Below are positions 1 to 11,803 of a stretch of DNA of 35,607 nt, in pieces. Origin of the DNA: Pseudomonas viridiflava. GTDB taxonomy: Bacteria; Pseudomonadota; Gammaproteobacteria; Pseudomonadales; Pseudomonadaceae. The stretch is from contig NZ_UTBG01000010.1 of the NCBI RefSeq assembly GCF_900580675.1, positions 1 to 35,607 on the forward strand, written 5' to 3'. How positions within the stretch are numbered: position 1 is the first letter of the stretch; the number at the start of each line of letters is the position of its first letter. Position numbers and translations under genes: made by a program. The notes below the pieces were generated by a model, which saw only the letters and a list, made by a program, of their open reading frames with translations, had not been told where the DNA came from and ran no database searches.

Positions 1-178
1 GTCTTGATCGTGACGACAGAAAAGCCCTCCCAAAAAGGAAGGAAAGTATTAATATCGCGCATAAGAACGCCGGTTTGTTAGATGTGTTTGCTCGCACGAA
101 CATCATCAATCAAATCGGCGTTCTAGTTTCGGTCTTTCCCGGGATTCCGTGAAGAACCTTTTTATTGGGCCTGAGTCA
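1..178. other. Intergenic region downstream of uvrA, with a long inverted repeat
   Basis: I see no gene here. A 9-bp perfect inverted repeat (AGAACGCCG at 64-72, CGGCGTTCT at 116-124) brackets about 43 nt. Inside it GATGT (81-85) can pair with ACATC further in, so the whole segment can fold into a long interrupted hairpin on either strand. A second 8-bp hairpin (GGGCCTGA 167-174, TCAGGCCC 179-186) overlaps the uvrA stop codon but has no T-tract on its 3' side in either direction. The function is unknown. In other pseudomonads I recall bacterioferritin or catalase genes on the far side, so this may be a transcript-end region shared by convergent genes. Confidence 0.4.
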
Positions 179-3013
<2,835 letters not shown>

Positions 3014-3063
3014 GATGGCCTCGCACGGCGGGCGTAAATAATGCCGGAGTATACGGCTAAAGA

Positions 3064-3079
3064 CTGGATGAATATACAC
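3064..3079 (-). promoter_or_regulatory. LexA-type SOS box of uvrA
   Basis: On the minus strand the 16 bases read GTGTATATTCATCCAG. This differs at two half-site positions from CTGT-N8-ACAG and is very close to the E. coli uvrA SOS box as I remember it. It lies 51 nt upstream of the TTG start, directly downstream of a perfect TTGACA (minus strand, 3085-3080), so bound LexA would cover the promoter spacer. The -10 is unclear: a TCTTTA-like hexamer is adjacent and TATACT lies further down at 3053-3048. The regulation is inferred. Confidence 0.65.
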
Positions 3080-3191
3080 TGTCAAAAGGCCGCTTGCAGC
3101 CTTACATGAAAGCTGCGCGGCAAAGCGCCGCATATACCCTCTCAATCGATGGGACTGGTAGAATCGCCGCCGGTTCACACGAGGTTTTTCC

Positions 3192-4586
3192 ATGCACGAT
3201 CCCCACAGCGAACGCATGAGTAGCGGCGAGACCCGAGCAGCAAGCGGTCTGGCCCTGGTGTTCGCCTTCCGTATGCTTGGCATGTTCATGGTGTTGCCGG
3301 TGCTGGCGACCTATGGGATGGATCTCGCAGGCGCGACCCCGGCATTGATCGGCCTGGCGATTGGCGCCTATGGCCTGACCCAGGCGATTTTTCAGATTCC
3401 GTTCGGGATGATTTCCGACCGCATTGGCCGTCGCCCGGTGATCTACCTGGGCCTCATCGTATTTGCCCTCGGCAGCGTGCTCGCCGCCCAGTTCGACTCG
3501 ATCTGGGGCGTGATCGCCGGGCGCATCCTGCAAGGCGCCGGGGCGATTTCTGCGGCGGTCATGGCGTTGTTGTCGGACCTGACCCGCGAGCAGCATCGCA
3601 CCAAGGCCATGGCGATGATCGGCATGACCATTGGCCTGTCGTTCGCCGTGGCGATGGTCGTGGGCCCCTTGCTGACGCGCGCATTTGGCCTGCATGGGTT
3701 GTTCCTGGCCACCGGCGGCATGGCGTTGTTCGGGATCGTGATCGTGGCCTTTATGGTGCCGCGCTCCACCGGCACGCTGCAGCATCGCGAATCGGGTGTT
3801 GCGCGCAAGGCCATACTGCCGACGCTCAAGCACCCGGACCTGCTGCGCCTGGATTTAGGTATCTTCGTATTGCACGCGATGCTGATGTGCAGCTTCGTCG
3901 CGCTGCCCCTGGCACTGGTCGAAAAAGCCGGCCTGCCCAAGGAACAGCACTGGTGGGTCTATCTTACCGCGCTGCTGGTGTCGTTCTTCGCCATGATCCC
4001 GTTCATCATCTACGGCGAGAAGAAACGCAAAATGAAACGAGTTTTACTCGGCGCCGTCACGACGCTGATGCTCACTGAGCTATTCTTCTGGGAGTTCGGC
4101 GACAGCCTGCGGGCGCTGGTAATTGGCACGGTGGTGTTCTTTACCGCGTTCAACCTGCTGGAGGCCTCGTTGCCTTCGCTGATCAGTAAGGTTTCACCGG
4201 CCGGCGGCAAAGGCACGGCGATGGGCGTGTATTCCACCAGCCAGTTCCTCGGTTCTGCACTCGGCGGCATCATGGGTGGCTGGATGTTCCAGCATGGCGG
4301 TTTGTCGGTTGTGTTCCTCGGATGCGCCGGGCTGGCTGCACTTTGGCTGGCCTTTGCTGTTACCATGCGCGAACCTCCCTACGTCACGAGTCTGCGTTTG
4401 CCGCTATCGCCTGAGGCGATCCGTGAAAGCGGTCTGGTAGAGCGCCTGAAGGCCGTCGTAGGGGTAACAGATGCAGTTGTGGTCGCTGAAGAGGCGGCCA
4501 TTTACATCAAATTGGACACCGAATTATTGGATCGCGCGACGCTTGAGCAACTGGTAAACCCAGTGCCGACAGCGCGCCCAGCCTAG
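3192..4586 (+). CDS. yajR: YajR-like major facilitator transporter with C-terminal YAM-type domain
   Basis: A predicted 12-TM inner-membrane proton-driven transporter of 464 residues. The N-terminus ([20 protein letters not shown]) and the MFS motif A region ([14 protein letters not shown]) match E. coli YajR closely. About 70 residues follow the last helix after [11 protein letters not shown], corresponding to the small ferredoxin-like YAM domain of YajR. The substrate is unknown even in E. coli. The ATG has a GAGG 8 nt upstream. The stop codon lies 9 nt before the ssb start, so the two are probably co-transcribed. The neighbourhood uvrA / MFS / ssb also occurs, from memory, in P. aeruginosa (PA4234-PA4232). 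Confidence 0.88.
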   Translation: MHDPHSERMSSGETRAASGLALVFAFRMLGMFMVLPVLATYGMDLAGATPALIGLAIGAYGLTQAIFQIPFGMISDRIGRRPVIYLGLIVFALGSVLAAQFDSIWGVIAGRILQGAGAISAAVMALLSDLTREQHRTKAMAMIGMTIGLSFAVAMVVGPLLTRAFGLHGLFLATGGMALFGIVIVAFMVPRSTGTLQHRESGVARKAILPTLKHPDLLRLDLGIFVLHAMLMCSFVALPLALVEKAGLPKEQHWWVYLTALLVSFFAMIPFIIYGEKKRKMKRVLLGAVTTLMLTELFFWEFGDSLRALVIGTVVFFTAFNLLEASLPSLISKVSPAGGKGTAMGVYSTSQFLGSALGGIMGGWMFQHGGLSVVFLGCAGLAALWLAFAVTMREPPYVTSLRLPLSPEAIRESGLVERLKAVVGVTDAVVVAEEAAIYIKLDTELLDRATLEQLVNPVPTARPA

Positions 4587-4595
4587 GAGAACGTT

Positions 4596-5123
4596 ATGGC
4601 CCGTGGGGTTAACAAAGTCATATTGGTCGGTACATGCGGCCAGGATCCCGAAGTTCGCTACTTGCCTAACGGTAACGCCGTGACCAACCTGAGTCTGGCG
4701 ACCAGCGAACAGTGGACCGACAAGCAGACCGGCCAGAAGGTCGAGAAAACCGAATGGCACCGTGTGTCGATGTTCGGCAAGGTCGCAGAGATCGCCGGTG
4801 AATACCTGCGCAAAGGTTCGCAGGTCTACATCGAAGGCAAGCTGCAGACCCGCGAGTGGGAAAAAGACGGTATCAAGCGTTACACCACTGAAATCGTGGT
4901 CGACATGCAAGGCACCATGCAACTGCTGGGCGGCCGTCCACAGCAGGGCGAGCAACAAGGCGGGGGCAATAACTACCAGCAGTCCGCTCCGGCCCCACGC
5001 CAGCAGGCTCCGCGCCCGCAGCAGTCGGCACCGCAACAGTCGCGTCAGGCGCCGCCTCCACAGCAGGCCGCTCCGCAGCCGGCTCCGGATTTCGACAGCT
5101 TTGATGACGATATCCCGTTCTAG
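4596..5123 (+). CDS. ssb: Single-stranded DNA-binding protein SSB
   Basis: Coats single-stranded DNA during replication, recombination and repair and recruits partner enzymes through its C-terminal tip. The 175-residue protein has an OB fold at about residues 4-107 (starting [20 protein letters not shown]), a Gln/Pro-rich low-complexity linker at about 112-163, and the acidic tip DDDIPF that partner proteins bind. The start is fixed by TAGGAG, which overlaps the stop codon of the preceding transporter gene. A strong intrinsic terminator follows, so this is the last gene of its transcript. Its position next to uvrA places two DNA-repair genes side by side on divergent transcripts. Confidence 0.97.
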   Translation: MARGVNKVILVGTCGQDPEVRYLPNGNAVTNLSLATSEQWTDKQTGQKVEKTEWHRVSMFGKVAEIAGEYLRKGSQVYIEGKLQTREWEKDGIKRYTTEIVVDMQGTMQLLGGRPQQGEQQGGGNNYQQSAPAPRQQAPRPQQSAPQQSRQAPPPQQAAPQPAPDFDSFDDDIPF

Positions 5124-5147
5124 GTTTTACTCCCGGAACGAGCAAAA

Positions 5148-5178
5148 CCCCCGAAGGCCACAGCCTCGGGGGTTTTTT
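5148..5178 (+). terminator. Intrinsic terminator after ssb
   Basis: GC-rich hairpin: CCCCCG and AGGC on the 5' side pair with GCCT and CGGGGG on the 3' side around a CACA loop, with one bulged A. It ends at 5172 and is followed by six T residues (5173-5178). This is a classical Rho-independent terminator for the plus-strand transcript. Confidence 0.9.
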
Positions 5179-5275
5179 ATTGCCCGCGATCAAACGCCCG
5201 TCGAAGCCTCCGGGCATTTGTTCTCACGGCTGACAAGATTTAGGCTGTGGCCAACCCCAAAAGAAGGAATGCCGC

Positions 5276-6037
5276 ATGACCTGGTCAGCCAAGCAGTACA
5301 CGATGTTTGAACAGCAGCGTACCCGCCCCGTGCGCGACCTGGTGGCGGCCATTCCCAATACCGAGGTGCGCACCGCTGTCGACCTGGGCTGCGGCCCGGG
5401 TAATTCAACGCAGGTATTGGCCGAGCGTTTCCCGCAGGCGCAGGTCACTGGCATGGACAGCTCCGACGACATGCTGGCCGATGCCCGCAAACGCCTGCCG
5501 GCGCTCAGCTTCGAACTGGCGGATATCGGCGCTTGGGCCCCGACGCAAACATTCGACGTAATCCTGGCCAACGCATCGCTGCAGTGGTTGCCGGATCACG
5601 CCACGCTCTACCCGCATCTGGTCAGCCAGTTGACTCCTGGCGGCACACTGGCAGTGCAAACCCCGGACAACCTCGACGAGCCTGCCCATCGGCTGGCGCG
5701 CGAAGTGGCCGCAGAAGGCCCGTGGTCTGGCAGGATCGGCGCGGTCAAACACAATGAGCGGCACACCGCGAGTTACTACTACGAGTTGCTCAGCAAACGC
5801 TGCAGCACCGTGGATGTGTGGCGCACCACGTACCAGCACCCGCTGGCCGATCATGCGGCCGTGGTGGAGTGGTTCAAGGCGTCGGCATTGCGGCCGTTTC
5901 TCGCGCCATTGACCGACGATGAGAAAGCCGCGTTCCTACGGGAATACCAGGCGCGGATTACCCAAGCTTACCCAGCCTTGAACGACGGCACTGTGTTACT
6001 GCCATTCCCACGACTGTTCATCATCGCAACCCGTTAA
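5276..6037 (+). CDS. tam: Trans-aconitate 2-methyltransferase-like SAM methyltransferase
   Basis: The 253-residue cytosolic protein has the Tam N-terminal signature TWSAKQYTMFEQQRTRPVRDL followed by the SAM-binding motif I VDLGCGPGN (residues 35-43) and the acidic residue after strand beta2 (GMDSSDDML). Family knowledge: Tam methylates trans-aconitate with S-adenosylmethionine, disarming a toxic by-product of the citrate cycle. Full length and all core motifs are present. A purine-rich AAGAAGGAA lies just upstream of the ATG. The gene stands alone between the ssb terminator and a convergent hydrolase gene whose stop is only about 17 nt away. Confidence 0.85.
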   Translation: MTWSAKQYTMFEQQRTRPVRDLVAAIPNTEVRTAVDLGCGPGNSTQVLAERFPQAQVTGMDSSDDMLADARKRLPALSFELADIGAWAPTQTFDVILANASLQWLPDHATLYPHLVSQLTPGGTLAVQTPDNLDEPAHRLAREVAAEGPWSGRIGAVKHNERHTASYYYELLSKRCSTVDVWRTTYQHPLADHAAVVEWFKASALRPFLAPLTDDEKAAFLREYQARITQAYPALNDGTVLLPFPRLFIIATR

Positions 6038-6054
6038 TGCCAGGCAGGTGGCGG

Positions 6055-6618
6055 TCAAACGGCCGCCCTCTGCGTTTTCAGGTAGTCATCCGTCGACACC
6101 ACCGTTGCATAGCCGAATGCCAGCGACGCCATATAGGCGTCGTGCACGTGGGCCGCCGGGATGACGTTGCCATTGAACTCCAAGTCCCGCGTGGCGCAGG
6201 CGTCGTGCAGCAGCGTGACCTTGTAACCCAGGTCCGCCGCAGCGCGCACCACTGCGTCGATGCACATATGGCTCATGCTGCCGACCACCACCACGTCGGT
6301 GATACTGTGCTGTTCCAGCACTGTGCGCAGGTTGGTTTCGCGAAAGGCGTTCACGAAATGCTTGAGCACCACGGGCTCTTTGCCTTCGTTCAATACCTTG
6401 GGGTGCAAATGCGCGCCTTCTGAAGCAGGCGTAAAGAACGGTGCATCTTCGGTGGTGAACTCGTGCCGTACATGAATCACCGCATCGCCTGCCGCACGAA
6501 AAGCCTGGAGCACCCGCGCAGCCTTGTCCGCCGCGGCTTCCACGCCGTCGAGCGGCCACTTGCCCTGCGGGAAGTAGTCGTTCTGGATATCGATCAGGAT
6601 CAGTGCTTGCTTGGCCAT
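6055..6618 (-). CDS. Isochorismatase-fold cysteine hydrolase
   Basis: A 187-residue protein of the isochorismatase-like hydrolase family. The likely catalytic triad is Asp10 (LILIDIQNDYF), Lys86 (VVLKHFVNAF) and Cys119 (GSMSHMCIDA). Members of this family include nicotinamidase, ureidoacrylate and N-carbamoyl amidohydrolases and many of unknown substrate; I cannot assign one here. The protein is full length and presumably cytosolic. It converges on the tam-like gene and is divergent from the DUF3182 gene; neither neighbour hints at the substrate. Confidence 0.85.
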   Translation of the reverse strand: MAKQALILIDIQNDYFPQGKWPLDGVEAAADKAARVLQAFRAAGDAVIHVRHEFTTEDAPFFTPASEGAHLHPKVLNEGKEPVVLKHFVNAFRETNLRTVLEQHSITDVVVVGSMSHMCIDAVVRAAADLGYKVTLLHDACATRDLEFNGNVIPAAHVHDAYMASLAFGYATVVSTDDYLKTQRAAV

Positions 6619-6797
6619 GCGTGATGCCTCGTAAGGGGAGCTGGGCCGTGTATCTTAGCTGGCGCCGGAGCCGATGAACCTGTGAATCGTGCAGAACGCC
6701 GTGCGAGAAGGGCAGTGTCGTGCAGAATCAAACAGGCCAACTGCCATTGCGTTTCCGGTAACTAATTGATTTAGAAAACATCCCTCCTGAAAACGCC

Positions 6798-6826
6798 TTG
6801 GCCTGATCCCTGCTACCTTTTAGTAA
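6798..6826 (+). promoter_or_regulatory. Candidate sigma70 promoter of the DUF3182 gene
   Basis: TTGGCC (6798-6803), a 17-nt spacer, then TAGTAA (6821-6826). Both hexamers match consensus only partly. It lies about 30 nt before the start codon of the DUF3182 gene. Spacing is ideal and sequence match is modest. Confidence 0.3.
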
Positions 6827-6856
6827 CACACATGGCGGGATGGCCAAGGGGGACGC

Positions 6857-7966
6857 ATGACCCCGATTCAACGCAAAAAAATGGTGGTCGCTCATTCCAC
6901 GAGGGAGGGGGCACCGCAGCATGAAGTCGACACCAACCGCGCCCTCGCACGCTGGCTGGCGCAGATACTTGGGCTCAAGTTCGGTGGCAGCTACGATCCG
7001 GAGCAGCATGCCGGCCGTGATCTGTACCTGCTGCCCACCCAAACCCTGGTCGGCCCCGGCCAGGCACGCGCCCTCAGCATAAAAGGCCCGGAAGACCTGT
7101 GGGGCGGTTATGTCGAGCATGACTTCATTTGCACCAAAGCGATCAGTCACGGCGCATTGGGGCCTGAGGCCATCACGCCTGAAGGCTGGTCGCCGGTGTT
7201 CTGCGAGCGTGTGCGCGAGGTGGTCCTGGACGGCCTGAGTGTCTTTGCTCTGAAGGATGCGCGGGAAGCCGCCACCCGACTGCTCTACAGCGGGCCAGTC
7301 CGCTTGAAACCCGTGCATGCGTGCGCCGGGCGTGGGCAGGAAGTGATCCGCAGTCTCGACGAATTCGACGCATTGCTGGCACGCCCGGAAGCGGAGCAAC
7401 TGTTCAAAGACGGCGTAGTGCTGGAGCAAGACCTGCGAGAAGTCGTCACTCACAGTGTGGGCCAAAGCTTTATCGGTGACTATGTACTCAGCTATTGCGG
7501 TGAGCAATATTTGGCCAAGGACGGGCACGGGGAAGAGGTCTACGGCGGTTCCGACCTGATCGTGGTGCCCGGCTACTATGAAGACTTGCTCAAGCTCGAT
7601 TTACCGGATGACGTACGCCAAGCCATCGAACAAGCCCAGGTGTTCGACGCCGCCGCCGATGAAGCCTACCCCGGGTTCTACGCCTCACGGCGCAATTACG
7701 ACATCGCCCAGGGCCTGGATGCCGACGGCCAGCGCCGCAGTGGCGTACTTGAACAATCCTGGCGCATGGGCGGAGCCAGCAGCGCGGAAGTCGCGGCGCT
7801 GCAGAGCTTTATCAACAACCCAGGCCTGAAAGCGATTCACGTGTCCTCGGTGGAAACCTACGTGGACCAGGCGCTGCCGGCGGATGCTATTGAGGTGTAC
7901 CGCGGCCCGGCCGAAAACAGCGACTTTCTTCTCAAGTATGTGACGGTTAAATCTTATGACGGCTAG
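6857..7966 (+). CDS. DUF3182 family protein (possible ATP-grasp-like enzyme)
   Basis: A 369-residue protein that I recognise as DUF3182, a family of unknown function common in pseudomonads. The middle segment (VRLKPVHACAGRGQEVIRSLDEFDALL at about residues 150-178, then VVLEQDLREVV) has the look of an ATP-grasp nucleotide-binding region, a Lys followed by a Gly-rich turn and then an acidic strand, but this is inference. There is no signal peptide or membrane segment. The start has a strong GGGGGACGC leader. The 3' end overlaps the next gene by 11 nt, so translation of the two is probably coupled and they may act together. Confidence 0.75.
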   Translation: MTPIQRKKMVVAHSTREGAPQHEVDTNRALARWLAQILGLKFGGSYDPEQHAGRDLYLLPTQTLVGPGQARALSIKGPEDLWGGYVEHDFICTKAISHGALGPEAITPEGWSPVFCERVREVVLDGLSVFALKDAREAATRLLYSGPVRLKPVHACAGRGQEVIRSLDEFDALLARPEAEQLFKDGVVLEQDLREVVTHSVGQSFIGDYVLSYCGEQYLAKDGHGEEVYGGSDLIVVPGYYEDLLKLDLPDDVRQAIEQAQVFDAAADEAYPGFYASRRNYDIAQGLDADGQRRSGVLEQSWRMGGASSAEVAALQSFINNPGLKAIHVSSVETYVDQALPADAIEVYRGPAENSDFLLKYVTVKSYDG

Positions 7967-8711
7967 AAGCGAAAGCATTGCGATCGATATCGACGACGAA
8001 CAGATGAGCGGCACATTCCTCAGTCCCAAATCCAAAGTACCCGGCGTGTTATTTGTACACGGCTGGGGCGGCAGCCAGGAGCGCGACCTGGAGCGCGCCA
8101 AAGGCATCGCCGGCCTCGGCTGCGTGTGCCTGACCTTTGACTTGCGCGGGCATGCCGGCACCGGTATCCCCTTGTCGCGCGTCACCCGTGAAGACAACCT
8201 GCGCGACTTGCTCGCAGCCTACGACCGCCTGCTGTCGCACCCGGCCATCGACACCTCGGCGGTGGCGGTGGTGGGTACCAGTTATGGCGGTTACCTCGCG
8301 GCGATTCTGACCTCATTGCGCCCAGTGCGCTGGCTGGCGCTGCGCGTGCCGGCGCTGTACCGCGACCAGGAGTGGCTCAAGCCCAAGCGCGACTTGGATA
8401 AAGCCGATTTGATGGACTACCGCAGCACGCTGGTACACGCCGAAACCAATCGCGCCCTGCATGCGTGCTCAGCGTTTACCGGCGATGTGCTGATCGTCGA
8501 GTCGGAAACCGACGACCACGTGCCCCACGCCACCATCATGAGCTACCGCGCGGCGTGCCAGCAGACCCACTCCCTGACTCATCGCATCATCGACGGTGCC
8601 GACCACTCCCTGAGTGATCCGGTGTCCCAGCAGGCCTATACCTCGATCCTGGTGGACTGGATCACCGAGATGGTGGTGGGCGAGCGTTTGAGCATCATCC
8701 AGTCGAAATAA
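7956..8711 (+). CDS. Alpha/beta hydrolase (dienelactone hydrolase / peptidase-like)
   Basis: 251 residues with the complete alpha/beta-hydrolase core: oxyanion strand VLFVHGWGGS (31-40), nucleophile elbow GTSYGG with Ser109, an acidic residue in ETDDHVP (Asp186 or Asp187) and catalytic His217 in GADHSLS. No signal peptide is seen, so it is probably a cytosolic esterase, lactonase or peptidase; the substrate is unknown. The start codon lies inside the end of the DUF3182 gene in another frame (11-nt overlap). A REPIN follows the stop directly. Confidence 0.85.
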   Translation: MTARSESIAIDIDDEQMSGTFLSPKSKVPGVLFVHGWGGSQERDLERAKGIAGLGCVCLTFDLRGHAGTGIPLSRVTREDNLRDLLAAYDRLLSHPAIDTSAVAVVGTSYGGYLAAILTSLRPVRWLALRVPALYRDQEWLKPKRDLDKADLMDYRSTLVHAETNRALHACSAFTGDVLIVESETDDHVPHATIMSYRAACQQTHSLTHRIIDGADHSLSDPVSQQAYTSILVDWITEMVVGERLSIIQSK

Positions 8712-8730
8712 GCCGGCGTCCTTGCGGCCG

Positions 8731-8801
8731 CCTTCGCGGGCAAGCCCGCTCCCACATTGGGAATGCGTGCCCCTGTGGGAGCGCGCTTGCCCGCGATAGC
8801 A
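8731..8801. repeat. REPIN (inverted pair of REP sequences)
   Basis: The left arm contains CGCGGGCAAGCCCGCTCCCACA and the right arm its imperfect inverse TGTGGGAGCGCGCTTGCCCGCG, about 15 nt apart. It lies between the alpha/beta-hydrolase stop and the convergent ybhN stop. It is a typical Pseudomonas extragenic palindrome, mobilised in trans by RAYT transposases. The arms may help end both transcripts. Confidence 0.85.
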
Positions 8802-8821
8802 ATTGACCAAACACCCACGTT

Positions 8822-9778
8822 TCAGGCGGGCGTTTTCTTCACCCGCAATGCCTTGGCCTTGGCTTCCACGCCAAGGTACATCACCAGCGCGATCAGCAGC
8901 GGCAAGATGAAGTAGATCGCACGGTAGGCGATCAGCCCGGCCAGCAAGCTGCCGCGCGAGGCTTCATGTTGCAGCAGCGCGATAAACACCGCCTCCAGCA
9001 CGCCGAGCCCTGCCGGGATATGCGTTACCACCCCGGCAATCGCACTGATCAGCAGCACGCCTAGCACCAGCGGATAGTCCAGCTTGGCGGGCAGCAGAGT
9101 GAAAATCACCGCTGCCATCAGCGACCAGTTCAACGCCCCCAGTGCCAGCTGCAGACACGCCATGCGCAGCGACGGCAGGTTGATCTCAATGCCGCGAATC
9201 GACCAGGCACGTTTTTTCGAAAACTGGCAGGCCGCCAGATACCCCAGGCTCGCCAGCACCAATAATGCGCCAATTCCTTGCAGAGCCGTGGTGCTGACCT
9301 TCCAGCCCGGCGGCATCGTCACCAGCCCACTGCTGAACACCACGCCGGCCAGTGCCATGTAACCAAACCAGTTGGTCGCCAGGCTCAGGCCAAGGATCTT
9401 CGCGATATTGCTGGTGCTCACGCCCAGTCGCGAATACAGGCGATACCGCATGGCAATCCCGCCGACCCAGGCGCTGAGGTTGAGGTTGAACGCGTAGCTG
9501 ATGATCCCCACCGGCAATATCTGCTTCCAGCCCAGGGGTTGGCGAATGTAGGTGCGGCCGATCAGGTCGAAACGGGCGTAGACGATAAAACTGCACAGCG
9601 TCAGCCCACTGGCGATGATCAGCGTGCGCACCTTGAAGTCGCTCAACGTCTCAAACACTTCACTCCAGTCGATACGCCGGGCGAGCATGGTGAACAGCGC
9701 GATCAGCACCAGGAAAAACACGATGGTCAGCGGTTTTTTCCAGCGTTTGAATCGTGAGCCTTTGTTATCAGAAGTCAT
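8822..9778 (-). CDS. ybhN: YbhN-like lysylphosphatidylglycerol-synthase TM-region protein (UPF0104)
   Basis: A 318-residue polytopic inner-membrane protein with about eight hydrophobic segments, the first at about residues 16-33. It carries the family landmark NLNLSAWVGGIAMRYRLYSRLG and, near the C-terminus, THIPAGLGVLEAVF, the PGGLG-like motif of the LPG-synthase flippase-like fold. It has only the membrane part, with no catalytic aminoacyl-transfer domain. The gene overlaps the 3' end of clsB by 11 nt and is the last gene of the ybhP-clsB-ybhN operon, the same order as in E. coli. A role in lipid handling or transport is inferred from fold and context. Confidence 0.87.
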   Translation of the reverse strand: MTSDNKGSRFKRWKKPLTIVFFLVLIALFTMLARRIDWSEVFETLSDFKVRTLIIASGLTLCSFIVYARFDLIGRTYIRQPLGWKQILPVGIISYAFNLNLSAWVGGIAMRYRLYSRLGVSTSNIAKILGLSLATNWFGYMALAGVVFSSGLVTMPPGWKVSTTALQGIGALLVLASLGYLAACQFSKKRAWSIRGIEINLPSLRMACLQLALGALNWSLMAAVIFTLLPAKLDYPLVLGVLLISAIAGVVTHIPAGLGVLEAVFIALLQHEASRGSLLAGLIAYRAIYFILPLLIALVMYLGVEAKAKALRVKKTPA

Positions 9779-11030
9779 GGGGCTGGCTCCCGACAGGTTT
9801 CAAGCGTGGTTTGTGCGCCGGCAGCCAGCCCGTCAGTGCGGGGAAGTGGCGCATTACATGGAACACCAGGAAACCCACTGTCAGCCGCCAGAGCCACAGC
9901 CGTGGCTTGCGGTTTTCCGGCATGGTCTGGCAATGATTGTTCGCCAGGGTTTCCAGGCGCTCGTACAGCTGTTGATTGAACGCGCGATCACGAATCAGCA
10001 CGTTCGCTTCCAGGTTCAGCGACAGGCTCAACGGGTCGAGGTTGCTCGAACCCACGGTGCTCCATTCGTCGTCCACCAGCGCAACCTTGCCGTGCAGCGG
10101 GCGCTGGCAATACTCGTGGATCACCACGCCGTCCTTGAGCAAATAGTCGTAAAGCATGCGCGCCGCCAGCTTGGCCAGCAGCACATCGGGCTGACCCTGC
10201 ATGATCAACTGCACGTGCACGCCACGCCGCGCCGCATTGCGGATCTCACGCAGCAAACGATAGCCGGGGAAGAAGTACGCGTTGGCGATCACCGCGCGTT
10301 TTTGCGCTTTGCTCAGCGCGTGGATATAAGCCTCTTCGATGTCGTCGCGGTGCTGAATGTTGTCGCGATAAATCAGGCGCACCAGGCCGTCGCCTTTCTC
10401 ACTCGACCACAGCGACGGCCGCTGCTGGCGCCGCCGCCAACCGCGCCGCGTACGCACCTGGCGGCCACTTTGCGCGAGGGCGAAATGGTGCAGGTCGGCC
10501 ACCGCCGGGCCAATTATCTGCACCGCGTAATCCTGCTTGGCTTCGGGGCCGAAATCCCCGAGGTGATCGGCCGAAAAATTGATCCCGCCAATAAACGCCA
10601 CGCTGGCATCCACCACCACAATCTTGCGGTGCAGGCGGCGGAACCAGTTGGTGCGAATGCCCAGGGTCTTGGACGCCGGGTCAAACATCTGCACCGCCAC
10701 GCCTGCCTCGGCCAGCTCGCCGAGAAACCCTGGGCTCAGTTCGCCGCAGCCAAAACCGTCGAGGCTCACCACCACCTTGACCCCGCGTTGCGCGGCTTCG
10801 ATCAGGATGCCTTGCAGCTCATGGCCGACCTTGTCTTCAAACAAGATAAAGGTCTCCAGCAGGATCTCACGCTGAGCACCGCGCATGGCCTCGAAGACTT
10901 TGGGGAAATAGGCCTCGCCATTCTCCAGCAGCTCAATCTGGTTGCCGCTCTGCCAGCCGTAATCCAGGTCGCGGGCCTTGGCTTCGTCCGGCGGTTGGTC
11001 GGTGGCGATGTGTTCTACCGCGACGTTCAT
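9768..11030 (-). CDS. clsB: Cardiolipin synthase B
   Basis: A phospholipase-D superfamily enzyme that makes cardiolipin from phospholipids at the inner membrane. The 420 residues contain two HxKx4D motifs: His134-Lys136-Asp141 (HRKIVVVD) and His313-Lys315-Asp320 (HGKVALVD), each followed by GG/GSxN. There are no N-terminal TM helices, as in ClsB (YbhO) and unlike ClsA. A weakly hydrophobic C-terminal segment is present near [13 protein letters not shown]. Its start overlaps the ybhP stop by 4 nt and its end overlaps ybhN, so the genes are translationally coupled. Confidence 0.92.
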   Translation of the reverse strand: MNVAVEHIATDQPPDEAKARDLDYGWQSGNQIELLENGEAYFPKVFEAMRGAQREILLETFILFEDKVGHELQGILIEAAQRGVKVVVSLDGFGCGELSPGFLGELAEAGVAVQMFDPASKTLGIRTNWFRRLHRKIVVVDASVAFIGGINFSADHLGDFGPEAKQDYAVQIIGPAVADLHHFALAQSGRQVRTRRGWRRRQQRPSLWSSEKGDGLVRLIYRDNIQHRDDIEEAYIHALSKAQKRAVIANAYFFPGYRLLREIRNAARRGVHVQLIMQGQPDVLLAKLAARMLYDYLLKDGVVIHEYCQRPLHGKVALVDDEWSTVGSSNLDPLSLSLNLEANVLIRDRAFNQQLYERLETLANNHCQTMPENRKPRLWLWRLTVGFLVFHVMRHFPALTGWLPAHKPRLKPVGSQPHDF

Positions 11031-11803
11031 AGCTCAATCTCCACCGACAGCGGTGCGTGGTCTGACAAATGGGACCAGGGGCGGGCAGTCAGCACCCGCG
11101 GGTTATGAATGTTCACATTGCGCACATAAATGCGGTCCAGCGGCAGCAACGGCAGGCGCGCCGGGAAGGTCCGTGCAGGCTTGCCGTGGGTGTCGACAAA
11201 CACTTCCTTGAGCCCGCTTTGGCTGAGGTCGGCCTTTTGGCGCCAGTCATTGAAGTCGCCGGCGACCACCAGCGGCGCGTCGGCCGGGATCTCACTGATG
11301 CGCTGCTCCAGCAAGCGCAATTGCTGCTGGCGATGCACCTCGCGCAAGCCCAGGTGAATGCAGATCGCATGCACCTCTTGCCCGGTGCCCGGCAGGCGCA
11401 GCACGCAGTGCAACAGGCCACGGTTTTCATGGCCGCTTTGCGAGATATCGAGGTTGTCGTAGCGCACGATCTGGAATTTCGACATCAGCGCGTTGCCATG
11501 GTCGCCATGGGGGTAGACCGCGTTGCGCCCGTAGGCAAACTGCGGCCAGATGCTGTCGGCGAGGAATTCATACTGCGGCATGTCCGGCCAGTCGCTGTAG
11601 CGCTTGGGGTGCTGCTCGTGCGTGCCGTGGATCTCCTGCAAAAACACCATGTCGGCGCCCACGCTGCGCACGGCTTCACGCAGCTCGGGCAGGATGAACC
11701 GCCGATTCAGCGCGGTGAAGCCCTTGTGGATATTCACCGTCAGCACGGTGAAACGTGTAATGGCAGTGGTGGGCGCGACGGGGATCCATTCGGGGTTGGT
11801 CAT
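11027..11803 (-). CDS. ybhP: YbhP-like endonuclease/exonuclease/phosphatase family protein
   Basis: A 258-residue EEP-fold metal-dependent hydrolase: LQEIHG supplies the metal-binding Glu, GDFND the Asp/Asn pair and SDHAPL the catalytic His near the C-terminus. E. coli ybhP sits beside clsB and ybhN in the same order, so a phosphodiesterase role on a lipid or lipid head group is plausible, but the substrate is unknown. The start chosen is the ATG at 11803 because it overlaps the stop of the DUF72 gene by 4 nt (ATGA). The open frame runs on upstream without conserved sequence. Confidence 0.87.
   Translation of the reverse strand: MTNPEWIPVAPTTAITRFTVLTVNIHKGFTALNRRFILPELREAVRSVGADMVFLQEIHGTHEQHPKRYSDWPDMPQYEFLADSIWPQFAYGRNAVYPHGDHGNALMSKFQIVRYDNLDISQSGHENRGLLHCVLRLPGTGQEVHAICIHLGLREVHRQQQLRLLEQRISEIPADAPLVVAGDFNDWRQKADLSQSGLKEVFVDTHGKPARTFPARLPLLPLDRIYVRNVNIHNPRVLTARPWSHLSDHAPLSVEIEL

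Noticed and set aside
9615..11108. 497-codon open frame on the plus strand
   Set aside because: Antisense to clsB and the start of ybhN; composition is that of a shadow frame.
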